From: JBFMFH01 sp040752275
GTDB lineage: Bacteria > Acidobacteriota > Vicinamibacteria > Vicinamibacterales > JAKQTR01
Reading direction: 5' to 3'
NCBI GenBank assembly: GCA_040752275.1
Contig: JBFMFH010000059.1
Location: 1-37,551 of the forward strand
Length of the DNA: 37,551 nucleotides
Of the stretch, positions 8,309-15,830 are shown one piece after another (position 1 is the first letter of the stretch; every line of letters starts with the position of its first letter). A model generated the notes under the pieces. The model saw only the letters and a program-made list of their open reading frames with translations. It searched no databases and was not told the DNA's origin. The position numbers and the translations under genes are program-made.

Positions 8309-9457
8309 ATGCGGGATCAGACCGTTCTCATTCTCGGCGGGGGCATCGGCGGGGTGGTGGCGGCCAATCGCCTCCGCAAGCGGCTGGATCGGCGGCATCG
8401 CGTGGTGCTCGTGGACCGGGAGCCGACCTTCACCCTGGCGGCGTCCTTCCTGTGGGTGATGACAGGCGACCGCAGGCCCGAGCAGATCGCACGCCCGCTC
8501 GACCGCCTGAAGCGCAAGGGGATCGATATCGTTCGAGGTGAGGTCGAACGCATCGATCCCGAACGCCGTGAGGCGGTCGTGGACGGCCGTACGCTGGCCG
8601 CCGATCACCTGGTTGTGGCGCTCGGCGCGCAATTCGCGCCGGAGCTGGTGCCGGGCCTGGCGGACGCGGGACTGACCTTCTGCACGCTCGACGGGGCCGA
8701 GCGCCTGCGCGACGCGCTCGACCGGACACGCGCCGGGCGGATTGTCGTCCTCACCGCGGCACCGGCGTACAAGTGTCCGGCCGCTCCCTACGAGGCGGCG
8801 ATGCTGATCGACGGGTACCTCCGTCGCCGCGGGCTGCGCTCCGCCGTCGACATCACGCTGCACTCTGCCGAGCCCGGCCCCATGGGCGTCGCGGGACCCG
8901 AAGCGTCGGCCGCCGTGCGTGGGATGGTCGAGCAGAAGGGAATTCGGTACCACCCCGACCATCTCATCGCGCGGGCTGAACCCGGTCGCGTCCAGTTCAC
9001 CGACGGTGCCGCCGCCGACTTCGACCTGCTGGTCTACGTGCCGGGTATTCGCCCACCGAGTGTGCTGGCTACTTCCGGGCTGGTCGATGAGAGCGGGTGG
9101 GTGCGCGTGGACCGGCAGACCTTGGAGACGCGGTTTGCCGGGGTGTATGCGATCGGTGACGTCACGCTGATTCCGCTCGCGATGGGGAAGCCTCTCCCGC
9201 GCGCAGGCGTCTTCGCGCACGCGCAGGCCGAGGTCGTCGCACGCAACATTGCCCGGATCGTGGAGGGCGGGGTGCCGTCCGAGCGGTTCGACGGCCATGG
9301 CGCCTGCTTCATCGAAACGGGCGGCGGGCATGCAGGCTTCGGCGCCGGCAACTTCTACGCAGAGCCGAGCCCAACCGTACGGATGCGTCGCCCCGGCTGG
9401 TTCTGGCACGCCGGCAAGGTACTGTTCGAGAAGCAGGTCATGTGGCAGTGGATCTGA
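8309..9457 (+). CDS. sulfide:quinone reductase-like FAD oxidoreductase
   Basis: This 382-residue flavoprotein has a Rossmann FAD motif at the N-terminus (VLILGGGIGGVVAANRL) and a second FAD contact, FAGVYAIGDVTLIPL, near residue 285. It carries three cysteines at Cys125 (FCTLDGAE), Cys156 (YKCPAAPYE) and Cys333 (GACFIETGGG). Order and spacing match the three conserved cysteines of bacterial sulfide:quinone reductases (Cys128/160/356 in the Acidithiobacillus enzyme). Oxidation of sulfide to polysulfide with electrons passed to quinone is therefore likely. A C-terminal amphipathic segment (RPGWFWHAGKVLFEKQVMWQW) could hold it on the membrane. It is the last gene of the operon with the ArsR-rhodanese and DsrE genes, which would handle the persulfide product. 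Confidence 0.85.
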   Translation: MRDQTVLILGGGIGGVVAANRLRKRLDRRHRVVLVDREPTFTLAASFLWVMTGDRRPEQIARPLDRLKRKGIDIVRGEVERIDPERREAVVDGRTLAADHLVVALGAQFAPELVPGLADAGLTFCTLDGAERLRDALDRTRAGRIVVLTAAPAYKCPAAPYEAAMLIDGYLRRRGLRSAVDITLHSAEPGPMGVAGPEASAAVRGMVEQKGIRYHPDHLIARAEPGRVQFTDGAAADFDLLVYVPGIRPPSVLATSGLVDESGWVRVDRQTLETRFAGVYAIGDVTLIPLAMGKPLPRAGVFAHAQAEVVARNIARIVEGGVPSERFDGHGACFIETGGGHAGFGAGNFYAEPSPTVRMRRPGWFWHAGKVLFEKQVMWQWI

Positions 9458-9508
9458 CCGGTCCGAGGCCAGCCGTGGCGCACGGGCCACGTGGAGGGAC
9501 GAAAGCGC

Positions 9509-9575
9509 TAGACGTCTTGAAGGCCCAGATCCGTTGCAGATGAGTCAAGTTTCGCTCCGGCCTTCAAGACGTCTA
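9509..9575. repeat. perfect 17-bp inverted repeat with 33-nt loop
   Basis: TAGACGTCTTGAAGGCC (9509-9525) is exactly mirrored by GGCCTTCAAGACGTCTA (9559-9575). Any RNA crossing it would form a strong long hairpin. It lies between convergent genes, so it may be a two-way terminator or a REPIN/MITE-like repeat. Confidence 0.7.
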
Positions 9576-9576
9576 C

Positions 9577-9595
9577 GCCCCGCCGCAGGCGGGGC
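9577..9595. terminator. GC-rich hairpin, possible terminator
   Basis: GCCCCGCC-GCA-GGCGGGGC is a perfect 8-bp stem with a 3-nt loop just after the long inverted repeat. There is no U-tract, so intrinsic termination would be imperfect. It may instead be part of the same repeat element. Confidence 0.45.
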
Positions 9596-9647
9596 AAAGC
9601 CAACACTGTGACCGAGCGAGGCGGAGCCGCCCCCACACGCCTCGGCG

Positions 9648-9667
9648 GTCTGAGGCGGAGCCTCGCT
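9648..9667. repeat. REP-like 20-mer, copy 2
   Basis: Identical to 739-758. It abuts and partly overlaps the stop codon of the minus-strand barrel gene (9666-9668). A partial inverted relative, AGCGAGGCGGAGCC, lies at 9614-9627. Confidence 0.6.
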
Positions 9668-10922
9668 AGAACTCGTAGCGCGCGATCAGAAACACGCCGC
9701 TGTTCTTCTCGAACTGGCCGAAGAACGTGTATGGCTCGGTGCCCCAGAAGAGGTTGGCGCCAGTCTCCAGCCAGAGCTCGTCGGTGACGTTGTAGCGCAC
9801 CGACGGGTTGATGTACCCATCTCGCTCGGTCGGGCTTCCCATGACGAACAGATTCAGGCGCAGCGTCTGGTGCCGCCGCAGTTGCGTCACGCGAAGGCTG
9901 ACAACCTGACGCAGCTCGTCTCTCGCCGGCAGCCCCGGCGGAAGCGTGCGGAGGTAGGCGTCGTGCTGCCGCATCAGCTCGCCGTAGTACTGGAAGGCCA
10001 GGGTGAGATCCTCCTGGGGCTGGAACTGGTAGGCGGCGAGCCAGCGTGTCTGGGAATTCTCCACGGTCGGATCGCGGCCTGTCTCGTCGTCACGCGAATC
10101 GTAGTACCCGGCTTCGAGCGAGAAGACGCCGGCGTGCAGCGGTCCCTGCAGGCTGCCGCCGTAGGTATTGAGACGGGGATACGAGAACACCAGACGCGCC
10201 GGCACTTCGCGGTCCGGCTGGCCGGCAGGCATGCCGAAGAACCCCTTCGAGGCGTAGCCCGCGACCTCAAAGCGGCCGACCCTGGCGTAGAGGCGCCCCG
10301 CCAGTTGCATGTCCCCGAAGCTGGTGCGGGGAGGTCGGGTCACACGGTCGGTGAGCGAGGACATCGGGTCGAAGAAGAAGAGGCGATCGGGACCAGGTAC
10401 GCGGTCAGGCGCAAAGACGGGCGTGATCACCGCCTCGGCACCGACCGAGCCGGAGTAGGCTCCGACCTTCGCGGCATCACTGCCGAACTTGAGGTACTCG
10501 ATCGGCGCGCCGGTGAGGAATGCGCCCCAATCCTTGGGGAAGACATCGTTGATGAACACCAGATCGCCGAGACCCCAGGTCACCACCTGCCGGCCCAGGC
10601 GAGCCGCGATCCGCCGCCCGCCCACATCGACATACGCCTCGCGGAGATCGACCGCTGCGTCATTGCGGATCGCGTCGTGGAACAGATCCAGGCGGACCAG
10701 CGCGCCCGCCCGTCCATCCGGAGCCGACAGCTCGAGTTTGAGCTGCACCCGCTCCTCGCCGCGCATAACATCGCACGCCATCTCCAGTGGGCACTCGACT
10801 CCCGTTGCGCGGAAGGTGAAATTGAACTGCGCAAACCCATGCACCGTCGCCTGCGCGCGCGCGGCGGTTGGGAACGCCAGTGTCAGCCCGAAGGCCAGCG
10901 CAAGAAGTGTCGTTGATCGCAA
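9666..10922 (-). CDS. outer-membrane beta-barrel protein of an MMPL/LolA-like system
   Basis: This encodes 418 residues with a signal peptide (LALAFGLTLAFPTAARAQ). After it come alternating strands rich in aromatic residues, ending in ARYEF with a C-terminal Phe, the usual outer-membrane barrel signal. Motifs such as LREAYVDVGGRRIAARLGRQ and VVTWGLGDLVFINDVFP are typical of large porin-like barrels (DUF1302-like, alginate-export-like). I chose a TTG start at 10922, with GAGGG a few bases upstream and 7 bp after the stop of the preceding gene. A longer upstream reading would run through that gene. It is the third gene of the minus-strand operon. Its partners suggest it is the outer-membrane end of a lipid or hydrophobic-substrate route; the substrate is unknown. 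Confidence 0.8.
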   Translation of the reverse strand: MRSTTLLALAFGLTLAFPTAARAQATVHGFAQFNFTFRATGVECPLEMACDVMRGEERVQLKLELSAPDGRAGALVRLDLFHDAIRNDAAVDLREAYVDVGGRRIAARLGRQVVTWGLGDLVFINDVFPKDWGAFLTGAPIEYLKFGSDAAKVGAYSGSVGAEAVITPVFAPDRVPGPDRLFFFDPMSSLTDRVTRPPRTSFGDMQLAGRLYARVGRFEVAGYASKGFFGMPAGQPDREVPARLVFSYPRLNTYGGSLQGPLHAGVFSLEAGYYDSRDDETGRDPTVENSQTRWLAAYQFQPQEDLTLAFQYYGELMRQHDAYLRTLPPGLPARDELRQVVSLRVTQLRRHQTLRLNLFVMGSPTERDGYINPSVRYNVTDELWLETGANLFWGTEPYTFFGQFEKNSGVFLIARYEF

Positions 10923-10929
10923 CGGACCC

Positions 10930-11745
10930 TCACTGAATCCAACGCCGCGGCGGTTCCCGCAGATAGCGCTCTGAGAAGACGTCGGCCTCGATCCCGACGT
11001 CGTAGGCCACGTCAGCAAACACGACCTCGGTTCGGTGGCCGGTCTTGACGTTCTTCATCGTACGTCTTGCGATCGTGGGATGGCCGCCGATGTCCCGGAC
11101 CTCATCGGCCGTAAACACCTTGAAGAGCTCGCCCCGGACGTCGTAGTACTCCTCTTCGACGGGCAGCCACGTCGCCTTGTCGATCCACGCCACCTTCCGG
11201 CTGTACTCGGCCGCCGACTGGGCCTGGCTCTCGACGACGTAGCACGCCTTCCCGCGCCGCTGTTCCTCGCCACGCAAGGTGTGCCGGTCGGACTCGAGGT
11301 CGCGCCCGGAGACGTGCTCGTACGTGAAGTCGGACCCGACGAAACTCTGCGCGCTGTCACGCGCCGCGAGCCGGCGCACGAGATTCAGGGCCGGCATGAA
11401 GAGCCAGCGGTCGTCGTCTCGCCGGGGATACTTGAGAACCAGGAACGTCATCCCGCGGACGTCGCCAGGCTGATGAAAGTAGATGAAATACTGCTGTTCA
11501 CCGCCCGTCCCGTTCCGGCGCAGCATCGTCAAGTCGCGGAGGCGCTTGTCTCCGCCCGCCGAGATGAGGGTCATCGTCACGCGTGCCTTCATGTCCTTGC
11601 CGGGAGCGTAGAAAGCCTGCTGGACGCGGCCGACAATCTCATCCGCACCGATGGACGTCTGGGCGAGGAGGCGCCGGGGTCCTCCTGAAGGGGCGGCCCA
11701 GATCAGAACGACTGCGATGAAGAGCAATGCCAAGCGAACTCGCAT
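10930..11745 (-). CDS. LolA-like outer-membrane lipoprotein-sorting protein
   Basis: This is a 271-residue exported protein of the type annotated as outer membrane lipoprotein-sorting protein (LolA/LppX-like half-barrel). A signal peptide at residues 1-29 ends in LLAQ. The body has RVTMTLISAGGDKRLRDLTMLRR, a YFHQPGDVRGMTFLVLKY strand pair, DDRWLFMPALNLVRRLAARD, and FVGSDFTYEHVSGRD, all characteristic of this family. The start is ATG at 11745 with GGGAGG 5 nt upstream, rather than the longer frame from 11823. Known relatives sit beside MMPL-type RND permeases, as here: the permease gene ends 28 bp upstream and the barrel gene starts 7 bp downstream. It is likely a periplasmic carrier of a lipid between the other two. 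Confidence 0.85.
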   Translation of the reverse strand: MRVRLALLFIAVVLIWAAPSGGPRRLLAQTSIGADEIVGRVQQAFYAPGKDMKARVTMTLISAGGDKRLRDLTMLRRNGTGGEQQYFIYFHQPGDVRGMTFLVLKYPRRDDDRWLFMPALNLVRRLAARDSAQSFVGSDFTYEHVSGRDLESDRHTLRGEEQRRGKACYVVESQAQSAAEYSRKVAWIDKATWLPVEEEYYDVRGELFKVFTADEVRDIGGHPTIARRTMKNVKTGHRTEVVFADVAYDVGIEADVFSERYLREPPRRWIQ

Positions 11746-11773
11746 GAGGTCCTCCCATCCCCAGGGAAGGGGC

Positions 11774-14083
11774 TTACCGCGCCCGCGCCGGGTGGTGCTC
11801 GGCGGTGCGGTCACGTCGGGCAACGAGGACGATGAGCGCGGGCAGGTAGAACAGCGTGAAGAACGCCGAGAGCATCATCATGGCCATGATGAAGGCGCCC
11901 ACGGTGATGTACGGCGTGAGGCTCGAGAACAGCATCACGGCAAACGCCAGCGAAAAGAGCACGGCGTTTCGCACGATGCCCTTGCCGGGTCGCGCGACGG
12001 TCCACAGCAGCGCGCGGCCCGTGTCGGGATCGTCGGCCAGCCGCTGCCGGTAGCGGCGAATGAAGTGAATGGCGAAGTCCACGGCCATGCCCAACGAGAG
12101 AGCGGAGAGGACGGAGACCGGCATGTCGAGGTCTTTCCCGACATACCCGAGCGCGCCATAGATCAGCAGAATGGTGAGGCCGAGGGGGACGAAGCTGACG
12201 AGGCCCCAGCGCCAGGATCGGAAGGAGACCGTCAGGATGACAAGCACGACCGCGAGGGCCGCGAGAAACGTCCAGATCATGTCGCGCAGCACCTCGCGAT
12301 TCCAGACCAGGTTGAAGTAGGCGATCCCGGCAGGCTCGAAACGCAGCCCGGGTGGCGGGTGAGCGCGTTGGTAGGCCTGCGAGCGATTCAGAACCTGTTC
12401 GACCACGCCCGCGTCCCAGGTCTTGAGCTGCACCCAGAGATTGGCGCGCTCCGCGGAGCCGGTGATCAGCGTGTTCAGCGTGGCGGGCTTGGCGGCCATG
12501 CCAAACAGGAACAGGTACTGACCGATCGCCGCGCGGGAGTCTGGAATCCGTTCCTGCTCTGGCCGGTCGTCGAGCATCACCCGGTTGACGCGCTTGACGA
12601 GGTCGACCACCGATGTGGTCTTCCCGACAACATCTTCCTGATCGAGATCGCGTTGCAACGCTTCCACGTAGTGGAGCGCCGCCGGATCCTTGAGGGCGTC
12701 CTCACCCTGGCCCGAGGCCACGACGTACAACAGCGATGAGCCGCCAAGCCGCTCGTTGATGACCGCGTCGGCGACGCGTACCTCGCTCGCCGGCCTGAAC
12801 CAGCGCACCATGTTGTTGTTGATGCGGATTTTCGGGAGGCCAACGAGCGCGACCACCAGCAGGACAACGCCGCTCGCGACCACCGCACGGGGCCGACTCA
12901 CGCTCAGCCGGCCGAGCCACGCGAGCGAGCGGGAGGCCCCGGCGTCCATCGACTCGTGACGGCTTGCACGGCGGAGTCGATCCTCGCCTACGAGCATCAT
13001 CACCGCAGGAATGAAGCTGAAGCTCATCAGCCGGATCACCAGTGTCCCGAAGGCGGTGAACAGACCGAACACGCGAACCGGCACGATGCCGCCGATCACG
13101 AGCACGCCAAACCCAGCAGCGGTTGCCAGGGCCGTGTACCGCACCGGCGCGCCGACCGTGTCGATGGTGTCGAGAACGGCCCGCCGGCGGTCCGTCACCT
13201 CTCGCAGGCGGAAATAGAACTCATTGAAGATGTGGATGCTGTCGGTGGCGATCGCCATCAGGAAGACCGGCATCATCGAGCTCATGATGTGCACCGGTTG
13301 CCCGATGGCCACGAGCAGTCCCATGCTCCACACCGTCGCCATCATCGCCACGCCGACAATCGTGAAGGCCAGCGCCAGGTTGCGGAACATCGCGTAGAGC
13401 GCGATCAGCATCAGCAGCCCGGCCATGGGCGCAAACAGCGCCATCTGCCGGAACATTTCCGAGCCGAACGTGTCCCTGGCGACCGGATCGCCGGCCACGT
13501 AGAAGCGCAGATCGCCCCGCTCCTCACCCACCAGCGTCCGAATGCGATCCGCCACCTCCTTGCCGTTCGCCCCTCGTTCGAGCGGCACGTAGATCGCAGT
13601 CGCCCGCCCATCGGCCGAGACGAGCCGGTCGACCACCATCGGGTTGTCCATTACCGCACGCCGGAAGGCCTCGACATCCCGCGCGGTGACGGGAATCGCC
13701 GGCAGGAGCGGCTGGACACTCAGCGTTCCGGCCTCCGCGACCACGTTGTCGGCGGTGGTCACACTGGTCACGTCGGCCGCCACGACGCCAGGCAGCCGCA
13801 CGATACGATCGGTCAGACGGCCCACCGCTTCGAGCGCCGCCCGGTCGAACAGCCCTCCATCCCGCACGATCCCGACGACAATCATGTCCTCGTGCAGGCC
13901 AAACCACTGCTCGACCTGTCGATTGAAGACGCGCACGTCCGAGTTCACCGGCAACATGTTCTTGGGATCGGTATCCGTGCGCATGCCCGGCAGCCACGCG
14001 GCAAAGGCCATCGTCAGCGCAACCGCCAAGGCCACCGTGAGCTTCGGCCACGTCACCGCCCATTCCGGAAGTCGTCGGAGCAT
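11774..14083 (-). CDS. MMPL-family RND permease
   Basis: This 769-residue inner-membrane protein has the two-repeat MMPL/RND architecture. TM1 lies near residues 15-32, a periplasmic loop spans about 35-215 (DTDPKNMLPVNSDVRVFN), then a block of five helices (about 218-365). TM7 lies near 395-415, a second loop follows, and a final helix block spans about 605-760. The half-length and the DSIHIFNEFYFRL and GMAVDFAIHFIRRYR segments separate it from the 1000-residue metal pumps nearby. Proteins of this family move lipids or hydrophobic molecules. The start codon has GAGGAG upstream. It is the first gene of a three-gene operon with the LolA-like and barrel genes. Confidence 0.88.
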   Translation of the reverse strand: MLRRLPEWAVTWPKLTVALAVALTMAFAAWLPGMRTDTDPKNMLPVNSDVRVFNRQVEQWFGLHEDMIVVGIVRDGGLFDRAALEAVGRLTDRIVRLPGVVAADVTSVTTADNVVAEAGTLSVQPLLPAIPVTARDVEAFRRAVMDNPMVVDRLVSADGRATAIYVPLERGANGKEVADRIRTLVGEERGDLRFYVAGDPVARDTFGSEMFRQMALFAPMAGLLMLIALYAMFRNLALAFTIVGVAMMATVWSMGLLVAIGQPVHIMSSMMPVFLMAIATDSIHIFNEFYFRLREVTDRRRAVLDTIDTVGAPVRYTALATAAGFGVLVIGGIVPVRVFGLFTAFGTLVIRLMSFSFIPAVMMLVGEDRLRRASRHESMDAGASRSLAWLGRLSVSRPRAVVASGVVLLVVALVGLPKIRINNNMVRWFRPASEVRVADAVINERLGGSSLLYVVASGQGEDALKDPAALHYVEALQRDLDQEDVVGKTTSVVDLVKRVNRVMLDDRPEQERIPDSRAAIGQYLFLFGMAAKPATLNTLITGSAERANLWVQLKTWDAGVVEQVLNRSQAYQRAHPPPGLRFEPAGIAYFNLVWNREVLRDMIWTFLAALAVVLVILTVSFRSWRWGLVSFVPLGLTILLIYGALGYVGKDLDMPVSVLSALSLGMAVDFAIHFIRRYRQRLADDPDTGRALLWTVARPGKGIVRNAVLFSLAFAVMLFSSLTPYITVGAFIMAMMMLSAFFTLFYLPALIVLVARRDRTAEHHPARAR

Positions 14084-14295
14084 ACCCGTTCTCCTCGCGG
14101 TCAGAGCACCAGGGCCTGGTCGACCCGCCGGGTCCCGTCTGGCAGCGGGCCGAACGAAGTGCGGGGTGTCGCCTCAGAGAGCGCGTTCTCGGCCATGCCG
14201 TACCCGTCCATGGAGGCCAGACGCGCGCCTCTCCGCCGAGTGCCGCCACGCCGCGACACATGAGGCCGGAGTTGGCTGTCCGAGACGTTTTCTGG

Positions 14296-14330
14296 AAGAC
14301 ATGTCAATCATTCGATTGTACACTTGAATA
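14296..14330 (+). promoter_or_regulatory. putative leaderless promoter and operator before the methyltransferase
   Basis: AAGACA (14296-14301), 17 nt and TACACT (14319-14324) place a transcription start at or beside the ATG at 14331; there is no Shine-Dalgarno. The region also holds CAATC-ATTC-GATTG (14305-14318) and CACTTGAATA (14321-14330). The latter is the same 10 bases as at 7196-7205 in the ArsR operator. On the minus strand TTGACA (14308-14303) could serve the divergent MMPL operon. Confidence 0.45.
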
Positions 14331-15095
14331 ATGACCGATTCGAGGCGTCCCGTCAAGCCGTCTGTTCCTGCCGGGTCGTCCGGCCCGTTGGCTGGAGCCA
14401 TTGCACCCCAGGCGTACGCGCGCTGGCGGGCGACGACCTTGGGCGCTGTGACGGAGGCACTCGAGCAGCGCGTGATGATCGACCTCGCCGGCCCGGTCGA
14501 GGGGATGCGGGTGCTGGACCTCGGATGTGGCGACGGCCCGCTCACCGCGGCGCTGCGCGAACGAGGCGGGCGGGCCGTGGGCATCGACATCGACCGCTCG
14601 ATGCTGCGCGCGGCGACCGCACGCTCGGGCGGACGGGCGGGTGAGCCCGCGCAGTTCGTCCACGGACGGATCGATCGGTTGCCGTTCCCGGCCGGCGTAT
14701 TCGATGTCGTCGTGGCGACCACCGTGTTCTGCTTCGTGTCCGACCCGGCGGCTGCGGTTCGAGAGGCCGCGCGCGTCCTTCGATCGGGCGGGCGGCTCGT
14801 GATTGGTGACTTGGGCCGTTGGAGCACCTGGGCCGCACGGCGGCGCGTGCGAGGCTGGCTGGGGTCTCGCTTGTGGCGCACCGCGCATTTCTGGACGGCG
14901 GCGGAACTGTCGGCGCTGGTCGAGCGTGGGGGCCTGAGCGTGAGGACCGTACGGGGATCGGTGTACTACCCGCCGGTGGGGCTGCTTGCCCGCGCGCTGG
15001 CGCCGCTGGACCGATGGCTCGGTCCGCTGGCGACCGTCGGTGCCGCCTTCATTGCGATCGCAGCGATCAAGAAGGACACGGTCAGCGGCCGTTGA
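14331..15095 (+). CDS. class I SAM-dependent methyltransferase
   Basis: This 254-residue protein has a Rossmann-type SAM-binding domain. Motif I VLDLGCGDGPLTAAL starts at residue 61, the acidic residue of motif II lies in AVGIDIDRSML, motif III is FDVVVATTVFCFVSDP, and post-III is LRSGGRLVIGDLG. This is the UbiE/Methyltransf_11 type. The C-terminus has an Arg-rich stretch followed by a hydrophobic segment (VGAAFIAIAAI). The substrate cannot be named. I keep the ATG at 14331, which abuts a promoter-like sequence and would make a leaderless message. It diverges from the MMPL operon. A 10-bp match to the ArsR operator in its promoter suggests shared control with the sulfur operon. Confidence 0.82.
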   Translation: MTDSRRPVKPSVPAGSSGPLAGAIAPQAYARWRATTLGAVTEALEQRVMIDLAGPVEGMRVLDLGCGDGPLTAALRERGGRAVGIDIDRSMLRAATARSGGRAGEPAQFVHGRIDRLPFPAGVFDVVVATTVFCFVSDPAAAVREAARVLRSGGRLVIGDLGRWSTWAARRRVRGWLGSRLWRTAHFWTAAELSALVERGGLSVRTVRGSVYYPPVGLLARALAPLDRWLGPLATVGAAFIAIAAIKKDTVSGR

Positions 15096-15198
15096 CCAGC
15101 TCACGACCGCGAGGTCCCGTGTGTCCCCTGCTGGGGCCGCCACTCGCGGTGTGCGTTGCCCCAGTGAACCGGCTCTCGACAATTCGGTATTAGTCGAT

Positions 15199-15219
15199 TA
15201 TCGTCTACAGTTGTCGATA
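15199..15219. promoter_or_regulatory. imperfect palindrome downstream of the PadR gene
   Basis: TATCG (15199-15203) and CGATA (15215-15219) flank an 11-nt centre. Over the 11-base half-sites, 8 positions are complementary. The enclosed TCGTCTACAGT (15201-15211) recurs in reverse orientation at 15730-15740, so the two copies bracket the PadR gene. It may be a regulator-binding site for a plus-strand gene that has since decayed. Confidence 0.4.
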
Positions 15220-15222
15220 TAC

Positions 15223-15720
15223 TCACGCAGCGCCACCTGATCGGGAGGCCCTCTGGTTTCTCGTCCTCTTTCCCTCGCTCGTGTGGGGAGCGGTCACGTG
15301 TGGAGCCTGGCTTGCGGCGTCGAAGTCATCGGCGAGGTCGCTGTGGCTGGCCGGTGCGACGGCGGCGGCGCCCGTTGTTGCCATCGCGCACCTCGCCAAG
15401 GCGCTCGCGAAGGTCAGCGCCTGAATCATGGCACGAACGATCTCCAAGACCACGCGTCCCGCGGTGGTCAGGTGATAGTAGCGGCGTGCCCGCGGGCCAC
15501 GGCTGCCCGATTCTACCTGGCAGCGCAGCCAACCGCTCTCAGTCATGCGCTTCAACAGGGGGTACAGCGTGCCGGGGCTGATATCGTACCCGTGGCGCCG
15601 GAGCTCGGTCAGAATCCAATGACCGACAACGGGGTGCTCGCCAGCGTGATGCAGGATGTGCACCTTCCAGAAGCTCAACAGGATCTCTCGTGTGATCGCC
15701 TTCCGGTCAACGCTGGCCAT
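15223..15720 (-). CDS. PadR-family transcriptional regulator with atypical C-terminus
   Basis: The first ~95 residues are a clear PadR winged helix: LLSFWKVHILHHAGEHPVVG, ELRRHGYDISPGTLYPLLKR, then GPRARRYYHLTTAGRVVLE. I start at the ATG at 15720 because homology begins a few residues after it; the upstream extension to 15921 looks non-coding. After VLEIVRAMIQ the expected charged helix is missing and the frame continues as a Ser/Ala/His-rich tail to 165 residues. Shifting frame near 15430 instead gives ADLRERLGEVRDGNNG, which looks like a normal PadR end. A frameshift, real or by assembly, is likely. Copies of TCGTCTACAGT on both sides may be its operators. Confidence 0.7.
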   Translation of the reverse strand: MASVDRKAITREILLSFWKVHILHHAGEHPVVGHWILTELRRHGYDISPGTLYPLLKRMTESGWLRCQVESGSRGPRARRYYHLTTAGRVVLEIVRAMIQALTFASALARCAMATTGAAAVAPASHSDLADDFDAASQAPHVTAPHTSEGKRTRNQRASRSGGAA

Positions 15721-15729
15721 GTGGACGGT

Positions 15730-15740
15730 ACTGTAGACGA
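15730..15740 (-). promoter_or_regulatory. possible PadR operator half-site
   Basis: On the minus strand this reads TCGTCTACAGT, 10-20 bp before the PadR start codon, and matches 15201-15211 exactly. Position and repetition suggest autoregulation; no promoter boxes are clear. Confidence 0.3.
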
Positions 15741-15830
15741 CGGCCGACGACGACTGCAAGACGAGGCTCCGCGCCTCGTTCACGGCTGAAGCCCCGGCGA
15801 ACCGCTCCTGCACTCCTTCCTCGTTCGCTC

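Noticed and set aside
14101..14211. Minus-strand 36-codon ORF starting MDGYGMAENAL before the MMPL gene
   Set aside because: No ribosome binding site and no recognisable pattern; more likely spacer sequence in the divergent region.
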